Part shown: positions 1 to 10,589 of the stretch, in pieces
Numbering within the stretch: position 1 is the first letter of the stretch
Layout: each line of letters begins with the position of its first letter
NCBI GenBank assembly: GCA_000708835.1
Contig: DF237149.1
Location: 1-64,000, forward strand
Origin: Klebsormidium nitens
Taxonomy: Eukaryota > Streptophyta > Klebsormidiophyceae > Klebsormidiales > Klebsormidiaceae
DNA length: 64,000 bases
Reading direction: 5' to 3'
Notes under the pieces: model-generated
Databases searched by the model: none
Seen by the model: the letters and a program-made list of their open reading frames with translations, nothing else
What the model was told of the DNA's origin: nothing
Program-made: the position numbers and the translations under genes

Positions 1-2336
1 GTCAAGACACAAGTCTCAAGCCTAATAAGGATCGACGGGTCAGATAGTCCCCTTCCGCAATCAACGGCCTCAATTCAGGCCAATCAGTGTCGGTGTTCAC
101 GCGAAGTAGTTGTACACGTCAGCCAGCGTGCCACCATGTTGTTCGGGATATAGCTTATGTTTCCGTCGCTCTTGAGGTAGGGCAAAGCTTTCTGTTGGGA
201 TGACCACGACTCGGAGGCTAGCGTGCAGGCTGCCAAAGCTCGTCCGCATGGGAACGCGGGTTCTACTCCTGCCCGACGGCAGCCAAAACCACGCGCCTCC
301 ATTTTGTCGGCACTACGGTACTTCCTGTCCCGTATGCTGCTGGTTATATATCATTTTCCATCGTTTTTTTCTCGGAGATCAAATGACGTGGCCCGTGACA
401 AGCAGCTCTTCGTAAAGAGCCTCGGGTACATGCGAAGCGAGAATCTGACGTTAGAGTGAGGGGCGAGCAATCTAGAAAAGTTGAGCGGTTTCGCCGCCCG
501 CAGACGTCCCCTCGATTCTTTAGCCTTCTCAAAACGTATTGAAAGAGTGAAAGCAGAAGTAAAAATGCGTTTCCAGTTAGCAAATCGGTGAGTCCTTCTT
601 GATTGCAATTGCCAAATTACCAATCTTTCAGCGTATGCACCAATCAACTAAGGGCATCCAATATAGTTGTTTGCCCTGGCAGCCTCAACGATCCGACTTA
701 CCTCTGATCTCATCCGTTAATTTTGTTGAAGAGTCTTGCATCTGAAAGAAGAGTTTTGCAACCAAAACAAGAACGAAGTAAGTTCTTCTGGCGGCCAATG
801 CAATGCCCCGTTCCTCTTATTGGTATTCGATTCGACTCGCAGTGCCATCTGGCACATGACTATTGGCCAGGTCGAAGTGCATGCTATTGGAAGCTAAGCA
901 GTTGGCCACTTGGGTTGAGATTTAGAGAACTTATAATTGAGTCCGGCCGTGCTGCTGACGTTTGTACCTGACCCCCAACAATGTGCACAAACCCGTGAAT
1001 TGAAGCGCCTGCCAATAGATCCATACGTACGCGGTTCTGCTGCTTTGCAGACTAGGTACTCATCGCCGCTAAACTCTGTTCGAACTGTACATGAAGCATG
1101 CGGCTGATTCCCCGTGACGATTTTGAGTCGTCGACTCTCACAACCAATCACAATTCGTTGTTAGTCTTGTCTCAGTGTCAGGCGACATTCGGTCGGGCTG
1201 GTCAATATGCTCCAACGCTACCGTACGGCCTATGTCGTGCTCCTAGGGATCACGAATCTTATAGCTACTCTACGATCCATATACTGGCTGCATCCGAATG
1301 AAAGCGGCATGTGCACGTTCGGAGTAGAACGGCCCGCCAAGCTCGGCGCTGGGATGTCAGAGATAGATCAATGCAGAGATTCTTCGACACGAGCTTGCGT
1401 CCCGTTTGCTGGCAGTCGTGAATTTGAAGGCGCGTGACCGGTCTGAAACAAACAAAGATGTACGGTTGCCAGGCCACACTAGGAGCCGCAACGCGGAGTC
1501 ACGCCAGCTCGCACTAGAGCTTGCTGCGCGCTGAGAGTCTGAGCGCCGAAGTAACGAAGGGTCCCGCATTCTAAACAACCCGTCGTGCAATTCTCGTCTT
1601 CTTTTCTTATCACTTGTCCACCAGATCTCAATGCTAGCCGTGACAAAAGTCGATTTTCGACGCGAGCACGAGGCTACGCTGTATGCAACAACTGTAAGTA
1701 AATCCTCGTCAGACCCGTCAACGGATTCTCTGCTCAAACCCCCGGGTTACCAGATATGGTTAATTTGCAAACTGTTCGCGTGCATGCTGAAAGAAAACCA
1801 GTTATGCCATTGCTTGACCACCGTGCTGGCTGGAATCCTCCTCTGGCGCTTCGTCAATGGCCGGCGGCGTCGCCCCGAGCGGTCGAGACGGAATGCCGAC
1901 CTGAAGGGAGGTTGACAGGAGTCAACTTGGCGATTACGCACGGACTAAAAACTACCGTACGATCACTCAGCAGATATTGACAGGAGTCACTCTGTCGCTT
2001 ACACTCAGACTTAGCGGAATATGACAATAACTGAGCTTGTGGCGCAATTGTTCAACGGATGCGCTGCAAGCGAGTTTGGGCAACGCGTGAACAAGTCGCA
2101 TTGTTCCTAGCAACCGCTGACGTCATCCCGGACCCAAAAAAATCGGACGGGCCAAACTTGGTGTTGGCCGTTCAGCTGACAATCTGCCCCCTCGAAGGCC
2201 AGCTGACGACCACGCTAAATTCTCGTTGCAAGCGCTCTACCGATATCTATTACATCATAGAACATCCTCCAGGGATTCTGCTGTTCGCACGTTGGATGAC
2301 AGAATTGTTCTGTCTCTCGCATGCAGGGAGAGTGTG
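1..2336. other. No gene recognised
   Basis: I see no convincing coding region on either strand. Short open frames here, including a 126-codon minus-strand one at 1357-1737, have no recognisable domain and no phase-compatible splice borders. The stretch lies downstream of the minus-strand gene at 2337-6073, so its right end may hold that gene's 3' untranslated region or an undetected last exon. Confidence 0.5.
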
Positions 2337-5300
2337 TCATCTCGCAACCTTTGTCATCTTCTTCATGAGCAGACCCTCGCCGTCTGCTCTCTTTGTTGGA
2401 AACAAAAAAGCAAAGAAGGGGATGGGAGGAGCGTCGCTCCTCAGTCGGGAGGGGGGAGACTTTCGCCATTGAGAGGAGGGAAAGCGACGGGCGGAGAAGC
2501 GGGTCTTTTTGGGGGGCGTCTGCTTTAACAACGCCTTTTTGTGGAGTGAACGGACAGACTCGCTCTTCCATTAGGTTGGAAGAGAATCTAACCAGGGGTG
2601 GAGACCGAGACGATAACTAAGAAGCACGATTAAACAACTACATCGAGGCATCTTTTCAAGCCGTGTTTCTTACCTTGGGCGACCAGATGCAGGGGCTCTC
2701 GTCGGACGATCCGGACGCGCTCTTCTGTCCGGCGGGCGACTTGCCTTTGGACAGGGAGGTCGCGCCTGTGATGCGGACGTTGACCGGGGCGAGGGCCGGC
2801 AGAGGGATGGCGTCGATCGCCGCGGTTACAGCTCCTGCGAACCCGTCCGAGAAATGTTCATTATTGTTGATAAGGCAACGTTGTATTTGTTAAGGAGAGA
2901 CACAGCTCTTCCCTGGCCCTGGCATCGTAGTCAGAACAGGAGATAGTGAAACCTTGCCACATACTCGTTTCGGTAGATACTCGTGCAGAGGAAGATTCTG
3001 GGCTCAAACATACCCGACGTAAAGAGTCTCTTCTTGTAAGATGGAAGTTTCTTCGTCTGTCCGTTGTGAAGAGTGGTCAGAAAGTCACCAAGATTACAGT
3101 GACGGTCAGGGCAGCACGTACTTAAAGATCGCAAGCAAGCATGCGGGGTTCACTGCTTCTTCCAAGATCATTTCGAAGTTCCTATCAGAATAGACCTGCG
3201 TGGTCACTTCGAGAGAGCGTGCAAAGTTTGTAACAACAAGGAAGCGCGCATAATCTTGGACAGAGGAACTGCAGACGTCGTGTGAGTCCGGTCGGCACTT
3301 CTATTTCCCCTTCAAGGTCAACATAGAAAACGATTTATCTCCGCGGTCGGAGTTTTTTGGGTTGAAGTTGTAAACGTGAAAAGCTTGTGGCGAAGCTTGA
3401 CCGCACGCAAGCCTGCGCGAGCCTTTGCTCTTCAAGCGCGGTTTGAAGGCTTCTTCTCGGAAGCATTTGGAAGGATTGAAGCGCAAGAAGTGTCTGGTCT
3501 TACCTGACGTTTCAGTCGGCGTAGCGGGAGAGCCCGTCCCGTTTGCATGGGCACCTGAAAGTAATGGAACAGGAACGGGTCAATCGACAGTTGCCACAGA
3601 TAGCATTTGGCCAAAGTGCACTTACTCTCCCTCTTACGCTTGAGATCAAGTGACTTTTCCTGTTCACATCAGGAACAACAGAGGTTAAGCCAATCAGCTC
3701 CAGTAGAAAAAGTTCCATTCTGTCTGCACGCTGCGCTCCCGCTTGCTCATAAGTGCGGAGAGGCATCACTTCTGCTTCCAGTAGTGTAGACTTTCCTTTG
3801 CTTCCGAGCTCGCTCTATTTCGAGATTCGTCGCTTTACTGATGTACGCGCAGGTTCGTCCGCTTCTAGCTGCAAGATCCAAATCGAATAACACGAACCCA
3901 CTCTTGGGAGTAACCCTCCCTCCTGCAAGGAAACGCCCAGCTCGTTCGGACAATCTGCTCCCGACTACTCACCGACAAACGACCCCCGGGGGCTGGGCAC
4001 CGGTCTCAGCGACCGCGCGACCGCGACCCGCATGTCCTTCCGCAGGCGCTGCATCTTGACACGTGTCGGCTCCCCATCGGTCTCGTCCTGGTACCCCCCC
4101 ACCAGAATCGCCGCCTTCTCGGCACTGATCGCAATTCCCAGACTCGCCAGGTACCCCGCCAATTCCTCCGCGCTGAGGGGGGGTNACGCCGGGGCCGTTA
4201 ACGCCCCCGGGGGGGTGGGGCAGTTGAGCGCCGGGTCGAAGGTGTGACCGGCCACCACGAGGGGCGACGGCAGGCCCCCAAGCCTATTCACACCGCTCCT
4301 CGTCTCCCCTGCTTGATCCCCCGCACGGTTAACCGGTGACCTTTCCGGGGTTAAGCTTGGGTTTGTGGGCGATCTACCGGGGGTTAGCACGCGGTCGGTT
4401 GGTGATCTACCAGGCGTCAGTGCAGTGTCGGCGGGCCAGGCGTGCGGCTCGGCCATGGCCACCGATTGGTCGAAGTCGAGCCACCGGGCCTTGAACTGCG
4501 CGTTCAGCTCGAGGAGCGCGGCCTCGTAGCGGTCGCGGCGCGCGAGGAGCTGCGGGTTGGGGGGGGGCGGGGTGGGGCGCACGTGGGCGTCGAGAGCTGT
4601 CCTGAAACACAGGAAAGAAGGAAATCGTCAGCGAGTTGTCTTTTAAGTGAACAGGTTTTGTGTTCGCGTCTGGTGGGAGAGGTTGCGCATATTGGACGGG
4701 GGCACGTGTGGCGTCCAGAGCCGTTCTGAACATCAGAGAAGAAAGAGGTTTTCAGAAAGTTTTCTCCTTGTATTTTGTTCACACCAACTCCGTCAACCCC
4801 GCATTCTAGTCCAGACTGATGCATGCTATGCCAAGCAGTCAAGCTGCTGACTTTTGCATCCGGTTCTCCTTGGGTGCCCTCCCCCCCCCCGCCGGGGCCC
4901 AGTTCCCCCTTTGCAGGAACAAGATTATAGGTCCCAGTTTTGGAGAGTGAGGAGTCACAAGCAGCAACAGCAGTCCCGAGATAAATGTTGGCTTTTCAAA
5001 AATTTATATAAGCATGAAGAGTATCAATAATTGGATCATGATGGATATCTGATCAAACCCACATTCCATTTGGGGCTGCCAATGCTAGTGCAAAGGAGGG
5101 GGCAACGGCAGCTCAATTCTCTATCTTGGGCTTCAGAAAGTACAGACTTGTTTGCAGGTTGTGCATTCAGCTTCAAAGCAGTGTCAGTGAATGCTTTTGC
5201 TGGTTGAATGGAGCACAATCAGGAGACTGCTCACAAAACCTCTCAGCAACGAGCAGAACAGCCAGGCAATTCTTCCAACAAGGACACTGAGAGCCTTTTT

Positions 5301-6073
5301 CTCATTGACTCTGAACAAGAACCACCAAAGGCTCCGATCAGAAGCCCTCTCCCAAACAGTCCCATCTAAACCTCTGCCAAGAGATGAGCAGAGTACCAGG
5401 ACATAGCCCCTCAAAGCCCAAACCCTAATTTCTTAAAACCCGACACTCACCGGAAGTGTTCCATCCCCCGGGGTCCCTCCGGCACTTGCGCCGCCCCTTC
5501 CCTCGGTCCGCTCGGGCTGAAGACAAGCGCCTCCAGCTCAGAAACGCTCGCCGCGAGCGGCGTGTCCCCCTCAGACTCGCCGGCAGTTTCCAGGATTGAC
5601 GTGGGACTCATGGTCTCGTCTCGCTCCGGCAAAGTCTGCGTCTGCGCGATCTGCACGGAGGCGTCGCCCCCCGCCGCACCCATGAGGACGCGCTCGAAGG
5701 GCGTCAGGCCGCGCTGTGACGTCAGCGTGACGTCGGCGGCGTCCGTCAGCTCCTCTCCTGCGTCCCTGCTGAACAAACGCTGGAGCGGCTCGGGCGGGGG
5801 GGCGTCGAGATCGGCGGCGGCGTCTCTGCTGAACATCCTCTCTAGGGGAGACGTCATTGCTGCGTCAGCGTTGGGGTCTCCCTTGACGGGGAGTTCGGAT
5901 GCGACGTCGCGGCTGAACAGTCTGTCCAGAGGGGATGGCATTGCCACGTCAGCATTGGTGTCTTCCTTGGCTGGGAGTTCGGAAGCCATGTCGCGGCTGA
6001 AGAGCCGCTCAATGGTTCCCGCTGGTTCGGTCTCCATGGCTCTCGGCACGTCAGTTGGATTCGCAGTGTCCAT
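2337..6073 (-). CDS. Unrecognised low-complexity protein with RLFSRD repeats
   Basis: I do not recognise this protein. Phase-matched exons on the minus strand are 5451-6073, 3973-4601, 3504-3554 and 2674-2834, with a tentative last exon at 2337-2519. The model gives about 548 residues, or 488 plus an unknown tail if the last exon is wrong. The start at 6073 is the first ATG of the long open exon. Residues 20-110 carry four repeats of a Leu/Met-Phe-Ser-Arg-Asp motif (about residues 23, 51, 79 and 99). Exon 2 encodes three copies of LTPGRSPT or a close variant, and a more ordered helical part near its end. The composition (Pro, Ser, acidic) suggests a disordered regulatory or scaffold protein, which is inference. 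Donors are GTGAGT, GTGAGT, GTAAGA and GTAAGA. One undetermined base (N at 4185) falls in exon 2. Intron 1 holds a decayed copy of the start of exon 2. Confidence 0.5.
4690..4740 (-). repeat. Intronic copy of the 5' edge of exon 2
   Basis: About 123 bp upstream (minus-strand sense) of the true acceptor at 4602, intron 1 repeats the acceptor and first coding bases of exon 2. The true edge reads (minus sense) TTTCAG|GACAGCTCTCGAC and the copy reads GTTCAG|AACGGCTCTGGAC. Both are followed by a CACGTG-type stretch. The copy's acceptor AG is intact, so it could act as a competing acceptor. It is one of several exon-edge duplications in the window. Confidence 0.7.
5420..5428 (+). promoter_or_regulatory. 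Telo-box-like AAACCCTAA
   Basis: An AAACCCTAA motif, the plant telo-box core, lies just inside intron 1 of the minus-strand gene starting at 6073. Telo-boxes in streptophytes are often found near starts of growth-related genes. A single copy may be chance. Confidence 0.3.
5770..6010 (-). repeat. Coding repeats of RLFSRD motif
   Basis: Exon 1 of the gene at 2337-6073 contains four degenerate tandem units, each ending in a Leu/Met-Phe-Ser-Arg-Asp core followed by Ala and acidic residues. The spacing is about 28, 28 and 20 codons. The first two units share longer wording around ASELP, so they look like a recent duplication. The repeat suggests a short linear docking motif presented several times, which is inference. 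Confidence 0.75.
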
Positions 6074-6947
6074 GATTCTTTGCTTTCCTAGTCAGTCTGT
6101 TAGTCGCACTTACTTTCCGTGCAGGTCCAAAGAGAGATTGTTTGCCAGGCAACTCTTCCTTCCATTCGTCCAAACGTCACTGTTGCAATTGAACACCTGT
6201 TAAGAATCATTGGGAATTTCCAAACAAAAGATCCCCTCAACCTTAGTTGCCTGCAACGACAGCCAGTCAGCCGGCCAGCCTAACAACGTACACGAAGCCG
6301 CTCCTTTTGCGCCAAGAATGCTGGGGCAGCCCAAAAGGCGTTCAAGATATATATACTGGCTCAACGGCCACCATTGCTGAGCAAGTACACCAGAAATGGC
6401 CTCCTGGACAATTGAGCACTTCCTTGGGCGGTGTCCTTTTGCAATTTGAATGCCCATACGAATTACTGCCCATGCATGTATACTCCTGAAATGATTGTTC
6501 AGATCTGAATCCACAAGCTGTTCATGAAGCTGTGACTCTGGACCTAGAGTGAGTGGGCCCTGCAAGGCTACATACTGATCCTCGGTCGGCAGAAGAGCGC
6601 GCGCGTAACATTTCTAAATGCGGCATAGCCGTCAATGCCCTATCATCGACGGCGACAACGTCTTCTCCAGCCATGCTTCAGCGGCACTCAGGTGACGTCC
6701 ATTTCCCCTCCAGCCAGAGTTCAAATTTTGCATATGGAAAGTCGCGACTCGCATATGCATGCATCTTCAAATCAATTTCAGGGCGGTAGCTACTGTAGCT
6801 AGGCTAGGGCGTTGCAGGGAGCACCAGCTGCAATCGTGAAGCTCCCCTTTTGGAAGCATTCCTTTGGGTAGCTGAATCCTTTCTCTTAGTCGAGCCTTAT
6901 CAGTGAGCTGCACGCATATTCTACTCAAATTCCCCAACAACGCTCGA

Positions 6948-8759
6948 ATGGCGCTCTTTCGAATCGCTCTCCTTTTGGGCCTCCTCGCAGTCGCCGCCAC
7001 TGGCGCCTGCCTCCACCTACTTCCACCTGGCACCATTTCTTGGAGCACGCTTGAGTTCCCCCGCAACACGATATCCATGATGCTTCACTATGCGGCCGCA
7101 AAGTACGGACACCTTCGGACCACCGGACAGGTGGGGGACGGACGAGAAGCGTCCGTTTTGGCTCATGTGCAGAAGACAGTGCCGGCAGGGAATGCAGAAT
7201 CGGTGCTGAAAGCAATTGACGAGCTGGCTTGGGGCGGCACATTTCTGATGAATGTGGGGCCCGAAAAGGGACTGATTCTCGATGAGGTGAGGAAGAGACC
7301 TACTCTTCCTCAATGAGTGATCATGAATGGCTGCGTTCGACCAAAATATGCCAGGGTGTGGTGGTAGGAGAAGTTGCCCTTGATTGATAGCAGAATCACT
7401 TTATGATGCTTTCGCTATAGCAAATGTTGAGAGGTAAACAGCTTGCTTGCTGTTTCTGGTCTTGACACTTCAAACCTCGCTGGGAGTCTGTGCTTCTCTC
7501 AACATACTCAAAGGCATTTCAGCAATGAAACTTTTATACGGCGGTGTTCATCAAGCCCATTGATCACACTTTCTCTTTGAAGGTTTGCATCGTCAGCAGC
7601 TTCTGGACATTGAATCAGATTAAGCCACCTTAGACAATTCGTGTAGCCACTATCCAAGCACTGTTTCCAGAACACTGATCAATTCAGTGAACAGCGGGGC
7701 CTCTCGTTGTCTGCACAGGTCATCAGAAGCAACAAGCCCTGCATGGTGCTGGAGATTGGAAGTTACGTCGGTTACTCGGCGGTTAGGATCGGGTCACAGC
7801 TCGCGCCTGGTTGCAAATTGTACTCCATCGAGTTCAATGCAGATAACGCTGAGGTGGCACGGGGGGTGGTCAAGCACGCGGGTTTAGATCAAACTGTGGA
7901 GGTTATCACGGGCACCCTGCAGTCAGTGACTGAGGTGAGCGTTAAACTCTGCTTTCTCACTTCCTTTTGCTCCATTCCTTGTGAGTTTTAGAAAGCCCAC
8001 GATTTAGAAGGTAGGCGGGGCACTTTCAGCGGAGGGCTGACGCGAAGTGAGAAATCAAAGAGGAGCCTCTTGGACGCCTTGACTGAAACAAGGGCATGCC
8101 TTTTATGCAACGCAGCAGAGGCTTTGACTTTTTGATCTTGTAGGAAGTAGTGTTTGGATCCATCAGGTCAGAGCAATCAATCATAGTCCACCTTACCAGC
8201 AAAAAGCCAGCTTGTGTCTGAGACATACTCTCCGTACACATGAGACTCCTCACCTTTCAGTTGCAGTGGGACTAAGTTCCAGGATCAAAAAAACGAGAAA
8301 TCGGATCATCACTTTGAAACCAGCGAAGTATTGAGAGTTGTGACCCAAACGGTGTCTAACCTTTTCTTGCTGGCGTTGCTTAGACGGCTCGTTTTCCATG
8401 CCATGTTCCTGGCAATGTGAATGAGCGCAAGTCAACAATCTTCATGAGCCTTGATTCAGGTGCTGCACAAGGAGAAAGGCGTTTCGACCTTCGATTTGGT
8501 CTTCCTCGACCACTTCAAGAAGTACTACTTGGGCGACCTCAAACTTCTGCTACATGAAGAATTTCTCAAAACAGGCTCCATCGTTGTTGCGGATAATGTG
8601 GGTTATCCCGGAGTCCCTGATTATCTCGAGTACATGGAGAAGACGTCGGACTTTGAGACCGCCAGACACGAAACGAAGCTTGAATACAGCAAGACAGTGC
8701 CTGACCTTATGCTCGTGTCCTCTTACAAGCCTCAAAGCTTGGGGCATCGGACATCATAA
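6948..8759 (+). CDS. Catechol O-methyltransferase-like enzyme, animal type
   Basis: A class I S-adenosylmethionine-dependent O-methyltransferase of the catechol O-methyltransferase (COMT) family, which moves a methyl group to one hydroxyl of a catechol with Mg2+. Exons are 6948-7286, 7719-7934 and 8460-8759, all phase 0, giving 284 residues against about 271 for animal membrane-bound COMT. Residues 4-20 form a hydrophobic N-terminal segment (signal peptide or anchor), as in the membrane-bound form. Exon 1 contains the AMNVG-like segment (FLMNVGPEKG). Exon 2 opens with the SAM-binding EIGSYVGYSAVR (E125) and has the acidic IEFNADN strand. Exon 3 carries DHFKKYY (D202, K205) and ADN (D230, N231), matching the Mg ligands and catalytic lysine of COMT. 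The start at 6948 is the first ATG and precedes the hydrophobic segment directly. Substrate is unknown. This form is unlike plant lignin-pathway COMT or CCoAOMT. Confidence 0.93.
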
Positions 8760-10589
8760 GGACCGTTGAACGTCTTTACTTCAACATTGAGTTGGATTGT
8801 AATGTTACCTTCAAAGCTATTAGAGCAACTTGGCACGCGAGGGACACGGATCCCGAAGCTGCAACCTTTACAACTCGCCATGTCGAGTGCCCGCTCTGTT
8901 TCGTGTCCAATCGCTGCACCGGTCGGCCTCATAACACAATGAATTTATTTTTGTATTGCACTGCAATCACTGTATTTCTTTCGGAGAGTAGCTCCTCAAC
9001 TTGCCGCCAGCAGGCTAGCAGCCTGAGCCGCCATCCCATGCTGGCACGCAAGCAGCACTTCCATGCCGCCAAATCGCAAGTTGCCAAAAGGTAAGCGCGA
9101 GCTAGGTCTGGGCGGGCCCTCAATAATCCGATCAAGGCGGCGAGGGGGGCAGATCAAGTCTCGATTTGAGTACTCAACGGCGTCACGCATGATTTCATTT
9201 CACAACCGACCGTTTTACCGGTACGGGTACAAGTTCCTCGGTACTTAGTTTTGTGAGCCGTAGAAGCAATCCTATGTGCATTGAAGCAAGGCTAATTAAC
9301 GACGACACAACCTAAGCTTTTTAGAGATAGACTTATCATGTTCCGCATGGCAAGTTCTCACTTAGGTTAGTCTCTTATCCAAAGTCCTATATCAAAGCTG
9401 TCTATATCATGACATCGTGGAAGCCGTTAAAAACCCCCCGAGGGTCCCGTGGCTTTTGGTATTGGGCCCGCCTTTTTCCGGTGGGAAAAAGGTACTTCCA
9501 CGTGCTCTGATGTAGGACCATGTGGAGGAGACCCGAGGTGCCGCCTCAAACTGCAATAGGAGAGCACAAAAACGCATTGCATGGATTGAGCATGCGAGGC
9601 TAGCTGGGGCCCTGGCACTCATGGCGCGGGAGATCATGCAAGCACTCGACATAACCAAATTGGCAGTTTAACATACATGTATACTGAGACCGCGCCAAGG
9701 CCGCCGTTGATCACCTACTAAGTTGTATATATTATTTAAGTACGTGCCGCCCGGGCCAGGCCCGTCCGACATGCACGATTGAGGGATCTGCGACAGAGAA
9801 TTGACCAGCAGTGCGCGCCGCAGTCGTATACTACCTAGCCTGAGGTTATACGGTGTGCCGCGATACAGCTTAGGATCTGCACCGGCCCTAACACCGCAAA
9901 TGATAGACAAACGCATGCCAGCAGCATTTCGATTGCTCTCTAGGATGAGATCTCCAACTTCAATATGCCTTTTATGACGCGTGCATGCTGCATGGCATGT
10001 TTGTCGAAAGTGAAAGCATAATCTTGACGTTCTCTTTCCAAAACGCCTTGATCTGGCGCTAGCTTATTATATCCGTTTAGCATGTTAGCACACTTGATTC
10101 TTGAGCATGCAAATTCACATGTGCAGGTCTACCCCGCCGTGACTTGCCTTAACTTTTTGGGGCGGAACGATAGTAGGTCCTAGATTGAGTGACAAAGTGT
10201 CCAGCGACCCTGCGAGGGAATCAAGGACCGAGGATTGATCCAATCTGAGCAATTTGGCTGCACCCTCAGGCGGAGCGTCATTGATTGTTCCTGTACTTCC
10301 CTGAGTTGAGACACTAATTTGCCTTCAAGTTGAACAATCAATAGTCCAGTGGCTTTTACAAATTACCAAGAACCTTGTCAAATCCAATCCCTAGCGCATT
10401 TAGACACCTATAGAAGTACGGGGGCTCTTTGCGAGGGACGTATTAGACACGTGCCCCACGGCAGCAGTACATAATGATCGGGCGCGCGGACCAGGAAACC
10501 AAGTCCTAAGGCCGTCTATTTATCGTTACACCCATTCTTATATCCCTGCAGATATTGAGCCTTTGCATGGTATTTCCAGTGTCGTTGAT
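8760..10589. other. Intergenic, one coding-like relic
   Basis: This lies between the 3' ends of two convergent genes. No complete gene is visible. A plus-strand stretch at about 9417-9671 stays open for some 85 codons except for one TAG and reads like real protein. A 9-bp inverted repeat (9471-9479 and 9484-9492) sits inside it. The rest shows nothing I can name. Confidence 0.6.
9417..9671 (+). pseudogene. Possible coding relic with one in-frame stop
   Basis: Read from 9417, this frame gives an orderly protein-like sequence: a Pro/Gly-rich start containing FSGGKKVLPRALM, then a TAG, then an amphipathic helix-like part containing RIAWIEHARLAGALALMA, ending at a TAA. I cannot assign a family. 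It could be a decayed gene, a transposon gag-type fragment, or an exon whose border I cannot see. It may also be chance. Confidence 0.3.

Noticed and set aside
5562-6203. 213-codon plus-strand open frame
   Set aside because: Antisense shadow of the repeat-rich exon 1 of the minus-strand gene. It mirrors that exon's repeats and has no start or splice support of its own.
9471-9492. Hairpin that resembles a bacterial terminator
   Set aside because: The window is eukaryotic nuclear DNA and no gene ends here. The 9-bp inverted repeat is likely incidental.
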